DNA of 64,000 nucleotides, from positions 472,134-536,133 of the forward strand of contig NZ_SWJE01000005.1 in the NCBI RefSeq assembly GCF_005144415.1, given 5' to 3'. The DNA is from Trinickia terrae (GTDB taxonomy: Bacteria; Pseudomonadota; Gammaproteobacteria; Burkholderiales; Burkholderiaceae). The notes beneath the pieces are model-generated. The model did no database searches and was not told where the DNA came from. It saw nothing but the letters and a program-made list of their open reading frames with translations. Shown here in pieces: positions 36,003-45,413 of the stretch. The translations under genes were made by a program, and so were the position numbers. Position 1 is the stretch's first letter. Each line of letters begins with the position of its first letter.

Positions 36003-36428
36003 GTGAAGTTTTTCACCGATTACACGAACCTTGTATTGATCGCGATCCTCCTCATATCGGGAGGGTTGCTGTTGTGGCCGACCATTGCCCGGCGCGGCCG
36101 CGGAGGGTTGTCCGCCGCGGAGGCGACGCAGTTGATCAACCGGCGCAACGCCGTGGTCGTCGACCTGCGGCCCGCCGCCGATTACGCGGCCGGCCACCTG
36201 CCGCAGGCCCGTCAGGTTGAGTTCGCGGAGCTTCAAGCGAAAATTGGCCAGATCGCCAAGAATAAGGGTACGCCGGTGTTGCTCGTCTGCCAGACCGGTC
36301 AGCAGTCGCACAAGGCGGTGCGGATTGCCGAAGAGGCGGGCTACACCGAGGTCCATGTGCTGCAAGGCGGCGTCAACGCTTGGCAGCAGGCCGGCATGCC
36401 GGTCGTCAAGCAAGGAGTTGCGAAGTGA
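36003..36428 (+). CDS. Membrane-anchored rhodanese-like protein
   Basis: 141 residues from GTG 36003, with GGCGGA seven bases upstream. One N-terminal membrane helix (about 7-28, NLVLIAILLISGGLLLW) is followed by a rhodanese domain with DLRPAADYAAGHLPQA and the catalytic Cys96 in LVCQTGQQSHKA, facing the cytoplasm. It probably carries persulfide or acts as a sulfur-redox protein; the acceptor is unknown. Its stop overlaps the start of grxC by GTGA. Confidence 0.9.
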   Translation: MKFFTDYTNLVLIAILLISGGLLLWPTIARRGRGGLSAAEATQLINRRNAVVVDLRPAADYAAGHLPQARQVEFAELQAKIGQIAKNKGTPVLLVCQTGQQSHKAVRIAEEAGYTEVHVLQGGVNAWQQAGMPVVKQGVAK

Positions 36429-36685
36429 ACAACGTCGTCATGTACAGCACGCAGGTGTGCCCGTATTGCCAGATGGCCGAGCGTCTTTTAAAGTCGCGCG
36501 GCGTTCAGCACGTCGAAAAAGTGCTGATCGACAAGGACCCTGCGCGGCGCGAGGAGATGATGACGCGCACCGGCCGCCGCACCGTGCCGCAAGTGTTCAT
36601 CGGCGATACGCATGTCGGCGGCTACGACGATCTGTCCGCGCTCGATCGCGCGGGCGGTTTGCTGCCGCTGCTCGAGGCGGCCTGA
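36425..36685 (+). CDS. grxC: Glutaredoxin 3
   Basis: 86 residues with a GTG start overlapping the previous stop; AAGGAG lies upstream. The active site is C12-P-Y-C15 (STQVCPYC); TVPQVFIGDTHVGGYDDL is the glutathione-binding half. It uses glutathione, whose synthesis genes are 9 kb upstream, to reduce disulfides. secB follows after 223 bases, the common grxC-secB-gpsA order of proteobacteria. Confidence 0.95.
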   Translation: MNNVVMYSTQVCPYCQMAERLLKSRGVQHVEKVLIDKDPARREEMMTRTGRRTVPQVFIGDTHVGGYDDLSALDRAGGLLPLLEAA

Positions 36686-36908
36686 GGCGGCTGTCGTGCT
36701 CGGGGTGGGCCTCGGTTTTTAAGGGCCGCGCCGCCGCGGTCGCCTTTGTCACTTTGTCAGCTATGTAGCGGCCCCTGCTGTATCCGCGCGCGCCCGGTGT
36801 CCGGGCGTCAAGCGAAGCGTGCAGGGCGCGCGTTCCGCCGGGCGACCGGAATACACACTTAGTGGACGGATTGCGTCCGGCCACATCGAATCTATCTAGG
36901 GAGTCACC

Positions 36909-37385
36909 ATGTCGGACCAGAACAACCAGCCGTTTTTCAACATTCAGCGCATCTACCTGAAGGATCTGTCGCTCGAGCAGCCGAACTCGCCGGCGATCTT
37001 CCTCGAGCAGGAGATGCCGTCGGTCGAAGTGGAAGTCGACGTCAAGGCCGAGCGCCTCGCTGAAAGCGTGTTTGAAATCCTGGTCACCGGCACCGTCACG
37101 GCCAAGGTCTCCGAGAAGATCGCGTTCCTGATCGAAGCCAAGCAAGCGGGCATCTTCGACATCCGCAACATTCCGGCCGAGCAGATCGATCCGCTCGTCG
37201 GCATCGCGTGCCCGACGATCCTGTTCCCGTACCTGCGCTCGAACATCGCCGATGCGATCACCCGCGCGGGCTTCCCGCCGATCCATCTGGCCGAGATCAA
37301 CTTCCAGGCGCTCTACGAGCAGCGTCTCGCGCAGATCAATGCTGGCCAGTCGGGCAACGCGCAGAACGGCGCGACGCAGCACTAA
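36909..37385 (+). CDS. secB: Protein-export chaperone SecB
   Basis: 158 residues. The core has [34 protein letters not shown] and [18 protein letters not shown] (each a SecB hallmark), with a Gln/Asn-rich C-terminal tail. The tetramer holds preproteins unfolded and hands them to SecA. It is followed by gpsA after 21 bases, so the two are co-transcribed. Confidence 0.97.
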   Translation: MSDQNNQPFFNIQRIYLKDLSLEQPNSPAIFLEQEMPSVEVEVDVKAERLAESVFEILVTGTVTAKVSEKIAFLIEAKQAGIFDIRNIPAEQIDPLVGIACPTILFPYLRSNIADAITRAGFPPIHLAEINFQALYEQRLAQINAGQSGNAQNGATQH

Positions 37386-37406
37386 GGCTTGCGAGCGGTG
37401 CCGGGT

Positions 37407-38405
37407 ATGAAGGTCGCCGTTTTCGGCGCGGGTGCATGGGGCACCGCACTGGCCGGCCATCTGGCCACCCATGACGATGCGGTGCTGTGGGCGCGCGACA
37501 GCTCGCTCGTCGCCGAACTCTCCTCCACGCACGAAAACACGCACTACCTGCGCGGCGTCGCGCTGCCGGACGCGCTTCGCTATGAGGCCGATCTGGGCGT
37601 GGCGCTCGCTCATGCGGCAGGCGATGACGCGCTGTGCGTCGTCGCCACGCCAGTCGCGGGCTTGCGTGCGCTGTGCCGCGCCATGCGCGATGCGCAGCAA
37701 GTACCCGCGCATATCGTCTGGGTCTGCAAGGGCTTCGAAGCCGATACGCAGTTGCTCCCGCATCAGGTGATCGCTGCCGAGCTGGCCGGTCATCCGAGCA
37801 ACGGTGTGCTCTCCGGGCCGAGCTTCGCGCGCGAAGTCAGCCTTGGCCTGCCGGTCGCGTTGACCGTGGCGAGCGCGTCGCAAGCGTGCCGCGAGCGGAC
37901 GCTGGCGGCGTTCCATCACGGGGCCATGCGGATTTACACCGGCGACGACGTCGTCGGCGTCGAAGTCGGCGGCGCGGTGAAGAACGTGCTGGCGATCGCC
38001 ACCGGTATTGCCGACGGGCTCGGGCTTGGGCTCAACGCGCGCGCGGCTCTCATCACACGGGGTCTCGCCGAAATGTCGCGCCTTGGCGTGACGCTCGGTG
38101 GCCGGGCCGAAACGTTCACCGGGCTGACCGGGCTCGGCGATCTGATCCTGACCGCGACGGGGGATCTGTCGCGCAATCGCACCGTCGGTTTGCAGCTCGC
38201 CGACGGGCGCACGCTCGACGATATCCTCGCCGCTCTCGGCCATGTCGCGGAAGGCGTACGCTGCGCGCAAGCCGTGCTCGCGATCGCGCGCGCGCACGCG
38301 ATCGAGATGCCGATTACGCAAGCTGTCTGCGCTGTGTTGTTCGACGGTGTGGCGCCGCGCGATGCCGTCAGCGCGTTGCTGCGGCGGGATGCGCGCGCGG
38401 AGTGA
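37407..38405 (+). CDS. gpsA: NAD(P)-dependent glycerol-3-phosphate dehydrogenase
   Basis: 332 residues from the ATG at 37407. The N-terminal Rossmann motif is [31 protein letters not shown] and the catalytic lysine region [20 protein letters not shown] identify the family, and [19 protein letters not shown] is the substrate-binding half. It supplies sn-glycerol 3-phosphate for phospholipid synthesis. Confidence 0.96.
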   Translation: MKVAVFGAGAWGTALAGHLATHDDAVLWARDSSLVAELSSTHENTHYLRGVALPDALRYEADLGVALAHAAGDDALCVVATPVAGLRALCRAMRDAQQVPAHIVWVCKGFEADTQLLPHQVIAAELAGHPSNGVLSGPSFAREVSLGLPVALTVASASQACRERTLAAFHHGAMRIYTGDDVVGVEVGGAVKNVLAIATGIADGLGLGLNARAALITRGLAEMSRLGVTLGGRAETFTGLTGLGDLILTATGDLSRNRTVGLQLADGRTLDDILAALGHVAEGVRCAQAVLAIARAHAIEMPITQAVCAVLFDGVAPRDAVSALLRRDARAE

Positions 38406-38510
38406 GCGCGCCGGGCCGTCCGTCGAAGTCTCGGTCGGCGAATCGATGAAAACTTCGCCGTGACCGCGTGGGCGCACAATGATGCGACGTCGAGGTTCAC
38501 GGAGGCCGCC

Positions 38511-39038
38511 ATGCTCACCATCGGTCAATGCACGCTCGAGGCACAGGCCGTCGACATCACTACGCTCGCGGTCGACGCGATCGTCAATGCGGCGAATACG
38601 TCGCTGCTGGGCGGTGGCGGCGTCGATGGCGCGATTCACCGGGCCGCGGGGCCGGGCCTGTTGCGCGAGTGCGAAACGCTCGGCGGCTGCGCGACTGGCG
38701 ACGCAAAAATCACGCGTGGCCATGACTTGCGCGCCAAGCACGTGATTCACGCGGTGGGGCCGGTATGGGGCGGAGGCGGGCGTGGTGAAGCGGGAAAGCT
38801 TGCGTCCTGCTATCGGCGCTCCCTCGAACTCGCGCGCGACGCCCGTTGCGGGAGCATCGCGTTTCCTGCCATCAGCTGCGGCGTCTATCGCTTTCCTGCT
38901 GAAGAGGCCGTGCGGATCGCGGTCGGCACGGTCATCGAAACCTTGCCTTCTGTTGCGTCGATCGAGCGGGTCGTCTTCGCTTGCTTCGGCGCCGACATGC
39001 TCGCACTCTACGAAGCCGAGCTGGCGCGCCGGCCTTGA
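38511..39038 (+). CDS. Macro-domain protein (O-acetyl-ADP-ribose deacetylase type)
   Basis: 175 residues from ATG 38511, with GGAGG five bases upstream. The single macro domain includes [26 protein letters not shown] and [12 protein letters not shown], the ADP-ribose-binding loops of the YmdB/MacroD group (segments quoted in parts in other tools exceed this). It probably removes ADP-ribose or its acetyl ester. It follows gpsA by about 105 bases. Its stop codon directly abuts the stop codon of trmL on the other strand. Confidence 0.9.
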   Translation: MLTIGQCTLEAQAVDITTLAVDAIVNAANTSLLGGGGVDGAIHRAAGPGLLRECETLGGCATGDAKITRGHDLRAKHVIHAVGPVWGGGGRGEAGKLASCYRRSLELARDARCGSIAFPAISCGVYRFPAEEAVRIAVGTVIETLPSVASIERVVFACFGADMLALYEAELARRP

Positions 39039-39509
39039 CTAGGCGCCGCCTTCGAAGCCCGCCTGACGCCAGGCCTCGAACACCACGACCGCCACCGTAT
39101 TCGACAGATTCAGGCTGCGATTGCCCGGCCGCATCGGCAGCCTCACGCGCTGCTCGCTCGGAAAGCGGTCGAGCACGGCAGCCGGCAGGCCGCGCGTTTC
39201 CGCGCCGAATACGAACCAGTCGCCAGGCAGGAATGCGTGGTCGTGAAAGCGTCCCGAGCCGCGTGTCGTGAAAGCGAACATGCGCGTCGGATCGGGGGCT
39301 TCGGCCGCGACGAGCGCGTCCCAATCGCGATGCACCTGCATCCGCGCATATTCGTGATAGTCGAGGCCGGCGCGGCGCATCTTCGCATCGTCGAGCGGGA
39401 AGCCAAGCGGTTCGATCAGATGCAGGCGCGCGCCCGTGTTCGCGCACAGCCGGATGACGTTGCCGGTGTTCGGCGGAATTTCGGGTTCGACGAGAACGAC
39501 GTTGAACAT
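39039..39509 (-). CDS. trmL: tRNA (cytidine/uridine-34 2'-O)-methyltransferase TrmL
   Basis: 156 residues, a minimal SPOUT methyltransferase. It begins MFNVVLVEPEIPPNTGNVIRLCANTG split at the P-loop-like turn. VFGAETRGLP and LPMRPGNRSLNLSNTVAV form the trefoil-knot SAM site. It methylates the wobble ribose of tRNA-Leu isoacceptors. It follows comF on the same strand by 18 bases, so the two are co-transcribed. Confidence 0.94.
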   Translation of the reverse strand: MFNVVLVEPEIPPNTGNVIRLCANTGARLHLIEPLGFPLDDAKMRRAGLDYHEYARMQVHRDWDALVAAEAPDPTRMFAFTTRGSGRFHDHAFLPGDWFVFGAETRGLPAAVLDRFPSEQRVRLPMRPGNRSLNLSNTVAVVVFEAWRQAGFEGGA

Positions 39510-39527
39510 GATTCGATCAATGCAAGG

Positions 39528-40343
39528 CTAGTTTTTCGGGGTGCGCAGCGCAACGAAGTTCGTCACGCGCCGCGCGCCGGCTGCCTTCAGCGTACGCGCG
39601 AGCGCTTCGAGCGTCGCGCCGGAGGTCATCACGTCGTCGACGATTGCCACGTGCAGGCCGCGCACCGGCTTTTCGACTCGGAACGCCGTGCCGACGTTGT
39701 GCCGCCGCGCCTCGAGGTCGAGCCGCGATTGCGGCGCCGTATAGGCGGTGCGCTCGACCAGCGTCGCATCGGCCGGAACGCGCAGTGCACGCCCAAGCGG
39801 CTTCGCGATTTGCCACGCCTGGTTGAAGCCGCGCTCGACCAGCCGGCGGCTCGCGAGCGGCACGGGCGCGATCACGTCGGGCCACTCGCCGGGGGCGAGC
39901 CGGTCGTCGGCGAGTTGCGCGAGACGGGCCGCGAACTCGCGTCCGAGCGCAAGGCGCGCGCGAAACTTGAGACCGAGCGCGAGGCTGTCGAGCGGCGCGC
40001 GATAGTCCGCAAGCGCCAGCGTCGCGTCGAACGGCGGACGCGAGCTTGCGCAATCGCTGCACCGATAGCACGCTGCTCCTTTCGGCTCCCGTCTGCGGCC
40101 CAGCGACGACAAAGGCAGCGCGCAAGCCACGCACCGCAGACGCGCTTCGTTCCAATAGGCTTCGTCGCAGCCGGCGCAAATCGTCCGCTGCGACAAATTG
40201 CCACACAAGACGCATAGATTGGGCAGGACGACCTGCGCGAGCCGGCCGGCGAGCGCTGGCGCTCCTGCAACCCATGCGCGAGCGGCCTTTTCGAGATAAC
40301 GTCCGGGCCGCGACGCACATGCCGTTAACAACTGCGATTTCAT
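39528..40343 (-). CDS. comF: ComF-family phosphoribosyltransferase-like protein
   Basis: 271 residues from ATG 40343; an ATG at 40427 would overlap the divergent bioC start. The N-terminal part has three CxxC-type pairs (CVLCG, CAGC, CYRCSDC) forming a zinc-binding region. The C-terminal part is a type I phosphoribosyltransferase fold with the PRPP motif VAIVDDVMTSGAT and the segment RGFNQAWQIAKPL. ComF is needed for DNA uptake in competent bacteria, and its catalytic activity is unproven. yifB/comM in the same window also belongs to transformation. Confidence 0.9.
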   Translation of the reverse strand: MKSQLLTACASRPGRYLEKAARAWVAGAPALAGRLAQVVLPNLCVLCGNLSQRTICAGCDEAYWNEARLRCVACALPLSSLGRRREPKGAACYRCSDCASSRPPFDATLALADYRAPLDSLALGLKFRARLALGREFAARLAQLADDRLAPGEWPDVIAPVPLASRRLVERGFNQAWQIAKPLGRALRVPADATLVERTAYTAPQSRLDLEARRHNVGTAFRVEKPVRGLHVAIVDDVMTSGATLEALARTLKAAGARRVTNFVALRTPKN

Positions 40344-40425
40344 CGCGCGCCTCACGCCGGACCTCCTCCGCTGAAGGGATCGGAGCGAGCGAGTATACTT
40401 CGGGCTCTTCGCCAGTTCGACCGCC

Positions 40426-41403
40426 ATGTCCCCAACTCCCGCAAAGTCTAGCCGTCCGGCCTACGATGCCCGGCGCTTGCGGCAGATTTTCGACCGCCGC
40501 GCCACCGGGTTCGGCGACGTCGCGTTTCTGCCGCGCGAGATCGCGCAGCGCATGCGCGAGCGTCTCGACTACATCAAGGTGAGCCCGGCGAACGTGCTCG
40601 ATGCGGGCTGCGGCGCTGGCGACGACCTTCCGGTCCTGCGCGAACGCTTTCCCGAGGCGCCGGTTTTCGGCGCCGATCTGTCGCGCGCCATGCTCATGCG
40701 CGCCAAGAGCAACGACGCCGCCGACACGAGCTGGCGCCGTTTCCTGCCCGCTACTCTCGGCAAGGCGCTCGGCGCGCGCGGCCCGCGTCTCGCGCAGGCC
40801 GATTTCTCCGCGCTGCCGTTTGCGGCGGGCGCATTCGATCTCATCTGGTCCAATCTCTCGCTGCACTGGCATTCGCGTCCCGATCTCGTGTTTCCCGAGT
40901 GGCAGCGCGTGCTGAAGGTGAATGGCCTTTTGATGTTCAGCACGCTCGGCCCCGACACGCTGCGCGAGTTGCGCGGCGCCTACGCGGAGGTCGAGGCAGC
41001 GCACGGTGTGGCGACCCGTCCGCATGTGATCGACTTCGTCGATATGCACGACCTGGGCGACATGCTTGTCGAAAGCGGTTTCGAGATACCGGTCATGGAT
41101 CAGGAGACGCTCACGATCACCTACCGCTCGCCCGAGTCGCTGCTCGCCGATGTGCGTCGCTGGGGCGCCTACCCCTTCGAGCGCGCCGCGGACGGCGACC
41201 GGCGCGGCCAAGCCTCGGCGCGGCGCCTTCACGCGGCGCTGCTGGCGGCGCTGGAAGCCAGGCGGCGCGCCGATGGCACCATTGCGCTCACCTTCGAGGT
41301 GATCTACGGCCACGCATGGAAGGCGGTGCCGCGCACGACGCCCGAAGGTCACGGAATCGTGCGTCTCGAGGACATCGGAAGGGGGCGGCCAAGGAATCTT
41401 TGA
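40426..41403 (+). CDS. BioC-like SAM-dependent methyltransferase
   Basis: 325 residues. Class I methyltransferase: motif I LDAGCGAGDDLPVL, acidic GADLSRAML, then ADFSALPFAAGAFDLIWSNLSLHWH, a sequence closely resembling malonyl-ACP methyltransferase BioC. The C-terminal part (TYRSPESLLADVRRWGA) also fits. BioC would start the biotin pimelate pathway. No other biotin gene is adjacent, so a role as NDUFAF5-like arginine hydroxylase relative cannot be excluded. It is divergent from comF. Confidence 0.85.
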   Translation: MSPTPAKSSRPAYDARRLRQIFDRRATGFGDVAFLPREIAQRMRERLDYIKVSPANVLDAGCGAGDDLPVLRERFPEAPVFGADLSRAMLMRAKSNDAADTSWRRFLPATLGKALGARGPRLAQADFSALPFAAGAFDLIWSNLSLHWHSRPDLVFPEWQRVLKVNGLLMFSTLGPDTLRELRGAYAEVEAAHGVATRPHVIDFVDMHDLGDMLVESGFEIPVMDQETLTITYRSPESLLADVRRWGAYPFERAADGDRRGQASARRLHAALLAALEARRRADGTIALTFEVIYGHAWKAVPRTTPEGHGIVRLEDIGRGRPRNL

Positions 41404-41520
41404 CGTGGTAAAGATGGCATCCCTTATGTCTGAAATTACCGCTTCAAACAGCATCAAAAATCTGTGTCAAAAGCGCGCAAAGGCTTGTCGTGCCTGGGTT
41501 GTCGGCCGATAGTCCTTTGC

Positions 41521-41549
41521 TTGTGGATGCCATTGAACGCGCCTATAAT
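41521..41549 (+). promoter_or_regulatory. Sigma-70-type promoter for the DUF2244 gene and possibly the cox cluster
   Basis: TTGTGG (41521-41526), 17-base spacer, TATAAT (41544-41549). The start site near 41556 is about 80 bases ahead of the DUF2244 start. Confidence 0.65.
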
Positions 41550-41637
41550 GCGTCAGTTTGTCGCCCGGCGGTCCCCATAAAACGGCGCGGCAAGCCCGAT
41601 GCGCGGCGCGCGAGACAGCCCTCGCGGGGAGGCAGCG

Positions 41638-42117
41638 ATGAACGCAGCAGATCTGCCGATGGATGCGGAAGAGCCGGTCCTCAATGATTGGCTGATGAAG
41701 CGCAACTGCTCGGTATCGCCGCGTCAGTTCGTCTGCTTTTATGCATCGCTTGCGCTGTTCTCGTTGGCGATCGCGTTGTTGCTGGTGTTTCGCGGCGCCT
41801 GGCTGGTGTTGCCGTTTACCGGGATCGAGTTGCTGGTGGTGGGGGCGGCGTTTGTCGTACATGCGCGCCATGCGGTCGATTACGAGCGGATCCTGCTTTT
41901 TCCGAACCGGCTCGTCGTCGAGCAAATGAGCGCCGAGCAGCTGACGCAGTTCGAGTTCAACCCGCGTTGGGTGCGAGTCGAGCCGGGGGAATCGCTGCGC
42001 GACCCGATCAAGCTCGTGTCGCGCGGGCAGACTGTCATGATCGGGCAGCATCTCGCGCAATACCGGCGCAAGCAGTTTGCGAGCGAATTGCGCATGTCGC
42101 TGATGCGCTGCGGTTAG
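41638..42117 (+). CDS. DUF2244 domain membrane protein
   Basis: 159 residues from ATG 41638 with GGGGAGG five bases upstream. After a polar N-terminus, WLMKRNCSVSPRQFVCFYASL leads into two membrane helices (about 38-60 and 65-85). A cytosolic domain with RVEPGESLRDPIKLVSRGQ follows. DUF2244 proteins are commonly found immediately upstream of coxB in beta-proteobacteria. The function is unknown; an accessory role for the oxidase is inferred from position only. Confidence 0.85.
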   Translation: MNAADLPMDAEEPVLNDWLMKRNCSVSPRQFVCFYASLALFSLAIALLLVFRGAWLVLPFTGIELLVVGAAFVVHARHAVDYERILLFPNRLVVEQMSAEQLTQFEFNPRWVRVEPGESLRDPIKLVSRGQTVMIGQHLAQYRRKQFASELRMSLMRCG

Positions 42118-42200
42118 ATGCCATGCGGCGCGTTCCGTTCCCGCCTGTACGGGGCAGCGGCCGGAGCGCGGGCGCCAGCATGCGGGAGGCGAGGGTTTGA

Positions 42201-43469
42201 ATGGAAATTTTGGGTAAGGAAGCTATGAAAACAATCAAGCGAGCCCTCATGGGCGTGCTGGCGTGCAGCGGGCTGCTCAGCGCCCACGCCGCCTTGGCGG
42301 TCGGCGACAGTCCCGGCGGTCCGGCCGTCAACGAGATCAATCTCCAGCCGCCCGTGACGAAGATCGCTGAGGAGCTTTATCACCTCCACACGTTCATGCT
42401 GATCCTCTGTACGGTGATCTTCATCGGCGTGTTCGGCGTGATGTTCTATTCGATGTTTGCGCACCGCAAGTCGAAGGGGCACAAAGCCGCGAATTTCCAC
42501 GAAAGCACTACCGTCGAAATCATCTGGACGATCGTGCCGTTCATCATCGTCGTCCTGATGGCGCTGCCGGCCACGAAGACCGTGGTCGCGATGAAGGACA
42601 CGTCCAACGCCGATGTCACGATCAAGGTGACCGGCTACCAGTGGAAGTGGGGCTACGACTACGTGAAGGGCCCGGGCGAGGGCATCAGCTTCCTGTCGAC
42701 CCTTACGACGCCGCGCAGCGAAGTCGACGGCTCGGCGCCGAAGACCGATACCTATCTGCAGGAAGTCGACAACCCGCTCGTGGTGCCCGTCGACAAGAAG
42801 ATCCGCATCATCACCACCGCCAACGACGTCGTGCACTCGTGGTACGTGCCCGCGTTCGGCGTGAAGCAGGACGCGATCCCCGGCTTCGTGCGCGACACGT
42901 GGTTCAAGGCCGAGAAGGTCGGCACCTACCGCGGCTTCTGCACGGAGCTGTGCGGCAAGGAGCACGCGTTCATGCCGGTCGTGGTCGAAGTGCTGTCGGC
43001 CGACGACTACGCGAAGTGGGTCGACGACCAGAAGAAGAAAATGGCCGCCGCCTCCGACGATCCGAACAAGACCTACACGCTCGCCGAGCTGATGGCGCGC
43101 GGCCAGCAGGTCTACACGTCGAACTGCGCGGTCTGCCACCAGCCGACCGGCAAGGGCGCGGGCGCATTCCCGGCGCTCGACGGCAGCAAGATCGCCAACG
43201 GCCCGATCGCCGAGCACGTGGGCCTCGTGCTGCACGGCAAGAACGCGATGCCGTCGTGGGCGCCGACGCTGAACGACGTCGAGATCGCGTCGGTCATCAC
43301 CTTCGAGCGCAACTCGTGGGGCAACCACACGGGCGATATTCTCCAGCCGCGTCAGGTCGTCGACGCCCGCAACGGCAAGCTGCCGGAGGGCGGCGACCAC
43401 CTGACTGGCGCAACCGCGGCAAGCGGCGCAGAGGCGGCTTCGGCCGCGGCGCCGGCGTCCGGTGCTTAA
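42201..43469 (+). CDS. coxB: Cytochrome c oxidase subunit II with fused cytochrome c domain
   Basis: 422 residues; an in-frame ATG at 42225 (MKTIKRALMG) is an equally good start with AAGGA. A signal peptide is followed by two membrane helices (about 65-90, 105-125) and the CuA cupredoxin domain with CTELCGKEHAFM, HSWYVPAFGV and the CuA ligands. A C-terminal class I cytochrome c domain has the heme motif CAVCH and the axial methionine in AMPSW. The caa3-type arrangement feeds electrons directly into CuA. It ends in an Ala-rich tail. coxA follows 56 bases later. Confidence 0.96.
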   Translation: MEILGKEAMKTIKRALMGVLACSGLLSAHAALAVGDSPGGPAVNEINLQPPVTKIAEELYHLHTFMLILCTVIFIGVFGVMFYSMFAHRKSKGHKAANFHESTTVEIIWTIVPFIIVVLMALPATKTVVAMKDTSNADVTIKVTGYQWKWGYDYVKGPGEGISFLSTLTTPRSEVDGSAPKTDTYLQEVDNPLVVPVDKKIRIITTANDVVHSWYVPAFGVKQDAIPGFVRDTWFKAEKVGTYRGFCTELCGKEHAFMPVVVEVLSADDYAKWVDDQKKKMAAASDDPNKTYTLAELMARGQQVYTSNCAVCHQPTGKGAGAFPALDGSKIANGPIAEHVGLVLHGKNAMPSWAPTLNDVEIASVITFERNSWGNHTGDILQPRQVVDARNGKLPEGGDHLTGATAASGAEAASAAAPASGA

Positions 43470-43525
43470 CGTGTCGCTGTGTTCATCACAGTCGAGTGCT
43501 GCAGTATTCGCTTTAGGAGATTCTC

Positions 43526-45142
43526 ATGTCGTCTAGCATCGGACACGATGTAGCCGCGGGCCACCAGCATGTGCATGGCGATCATGCGCATGAAACGCCG
43601 CACGGCTGGCGCCGGTGGCTTTTCGCCACCAACCACAAGGACATCGGTACGCTGTACCTGATCTTCTCGTTCGTCATGTTCCTGTCCGGGGGCGTGATGG
43701 CGCTGATGATCCGTGCCGAGCTGTTCGAGCCGGGTCTGCAGATCATGCGTCCCGAGTTCTTCAACCAGCTGACCACCATGCACGGCCTCATCATGGTGTT
43801 CGGCGCGATCATGCCGGCGTTCGTCGGCTTCGCGAACTGGATGATTCCGCTGCAGATCGGCGCCTCCGACATGGCGTTTGCGCGGATGAACAACTTCAGC
43901 TTCTGGCTGTTGCCGGTCGCGGCCGTGCTGCTCGTCGGCTCGTTCTTCGCGCCGGGCGGCGCGACGGCCGCGGGCTGGACGCTCTACGCGCCGCTGTCCA
44001 CCCAGATGGGCCCGGGCATGGACTTCGCGATCTTCGCGGTCCACTTGATGGGCGCCTCGTCGATCATGGGCGGCATCAACATCGTCGTGACGATCCTGAA
44101 CCTGCGCGCACCCGGCCTCACGCTGATGAAGATGCCGATGTTCGTGTGGACGTGGCTCATCACCGCCTACCTGCTGATCGCCGTGATGCCGGTGCTCGCC
44201 GGCGCGATCACGATGGTGCTGTTCGACCGCCACTTCGGCACGTCGTTCTTCAACGCGGCGGGCGGCGGCGACCCGGTCATGTACCAGCACATCTTCTGGT
44301 TCTTCGGGCACCCCGAGGTGTACATCATGATCTTGCCGGCGTTCGGGATCGTGTCGCAGGTGATCCCGGCGTTCTCGCGCAAGCCGCTGTTCGGCTATAG
44401 CTCGATGGTGTACGCGACGGCGTCGATCGCGATCCTGTCGTTCATGGTCTGGGCGCACCACATGTTCGCGACCGGCATGCCGGTGACGGGCCAGTTGTTC
44501 TTCATGTACGCGACGATGCTGATCGCCGTGCCGACGGGCGTGAAGGTCTTCAACTGGGTCGCGACGATGTGGCGCGGCTCGCTCTCCTTCGAAACCCCGA
44601 TGCTGTTCGCGGTCGGCTTCCTGATCGTGTTCACGTTCGGCGGCCTGTCGGGCCTGATGCTGGCGATGGCGCCGCTCGACATTCAGTACCACGGCACTTA
44701 CTTCGTGGTGGCGCACTTCCACTACGTGCTGGTGGCGGGGTCGCTCTTCGCGCTGTTCTCCGGGTGGTACTACTGGGCGCCGAAGTGGACGGGCTGGATG
44801 TACAACGAGACGCGCGGCAAGATCCACTTCTGGGGCTCGATGATCTTCTTCAACCTCGCGTTCCTGCCGATGCACTTCGTGGGGCTCGCAGGCATGCCGC
44901 GTCGTTACGCTGACTATCCGGCGCAGTTCACCGACTGGAACCAGGTCATCACGATCGGCGCGTTTGGCTTCGGTCTGACCCAGGTCTACTTCCTGTTCGC
45001 GGTGGTGCTGCCGGCCTACCGTGGCGGCGGCGAGCTCGAGAAGGCCAGCGACAAGCCATGGGATGGCGCGACGGGCCTCGAGTGGACCGTGCCGAGCCCG
45101 GCTCCGTTCCACACGTTCGAAAACCCGCCGACGGTCGAATAA
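43526..45142 (+). CDS. coxA: Cytochrome c oxidase subunit I (aa3 type)
   Basis: 538 residues with 12 membrane helices. Heme a and a3-CuB ligands are visible: TTMHGLIMVF (low-spin heme ligand), WFFGHPEVYIMILPAFG (the His-Tyr cross-linked pair), HHMF, and HFHYVL near the end. The K- and D-channel features fit a type A heme-copper oxidase. An added N-terminal His-rich stretch (HDVAAGHQHVHGDHAHE) precedes the conserved start and might bind metal. The ribosome site is TAGGAGA. Confidence 0.97.
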   Translation: MSSSIGHDVAAGHQHVHGDHAHETPHGWRRWLFATNHKDIGTLYLIFSFVMFLSGGVMALMIRAELFEPGLQIMRPEFFNQLTTMHGLIMVFGAIMPAFVGFANWMIPLQIGASDMAFARMNNFSFWLLPVAAVLLVGSFFAPGGATAAGWTLYAPLSTQMGPGMDFAIFAVHLMGASSIMGGINIVVTILNLRAPGLTLMKMPMFVWTWLITAYLLIAVMPVLAGAITMVLFDRHFGTSFFNAAGGGDPVMYQHIFWFFGHPEVYIMILPAFGIVSQVIPAFSRKPLFGYSSMVYATASIAILSFMVWAHHMFATGMPVTGQLFFMYATMLIAVPTGVKVFNWVATMWRGSLSFETPMLFAVGFLIVFTFGGLSGLMLAMAPLDIQYHGTYFVVAHFHYVLVAGSLFALFSGWYYWAPKWTGWMYNETRGKIHFWGSMIFFNLAFLPMHFVGLAGMPRRYADYPAQFTDWNQVITIGAFGFGLTQVYFLFAVVLPAYRGGGELEKASDKPWDGATGLEWTVPSPAPFHTFENPPTVE

Positions 45143-45235
45143 CCGGCTGTCGAGTGTGGCGTTTCCGGTCCCGGCGAGAGCCGGGCCGGAAGCCCGCGAA
45201 GCGCTTACGCAAGAGCCCAGCAACCAGAATTCAGC

Positions 45236-45370
45236 ATGACCCGGAATCCACAAGAAAGGCGTACCCCCGAGCAGATTCGGGCCAGCAGCGTCCGGCTAGG
45301 TTTGATCCTGCTGGCCATCGCCGCCGTTTTTTTTGTGGGTATCTTCATCAAGCAGTGTTATTTCGCCTGA
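45236..45370 (+). CDS. Cytochrome oxidase small assembly protein
   Basis: 44 residues: MTRNPQERRTPEQIR followed by a single membrane helix (about 20-37) and a short tail KQCYFA. Short proteins of this form sit between subunit I and Cox11 in Burkholderiales oxidase clusters and are annotated as small assembly proteins. Biochemical role is not known to me. It is too short to be found by usual length filters; coding is supported by position, composition and spacing (94 bases after coxA, 44 before cox11). Confidence 0.8.
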   Translation: MTRNPQERRTPEQIRASSVRLGLILLAIAAVFFVGIFIKQCYFA

Positions 45371-45413
45371 TCCGCTTGCCGGTTCAGTTTTGCAGGTTCG
45401 TTGAGGTAGTTCG

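Noticed and set aside
35955-36428. ATG at 35955 as start of the rhodanese protein
   Set aside because: It lies within the TATAAT box; the GTG at 36003 has a ribosome site and begins just before the membrane helix.
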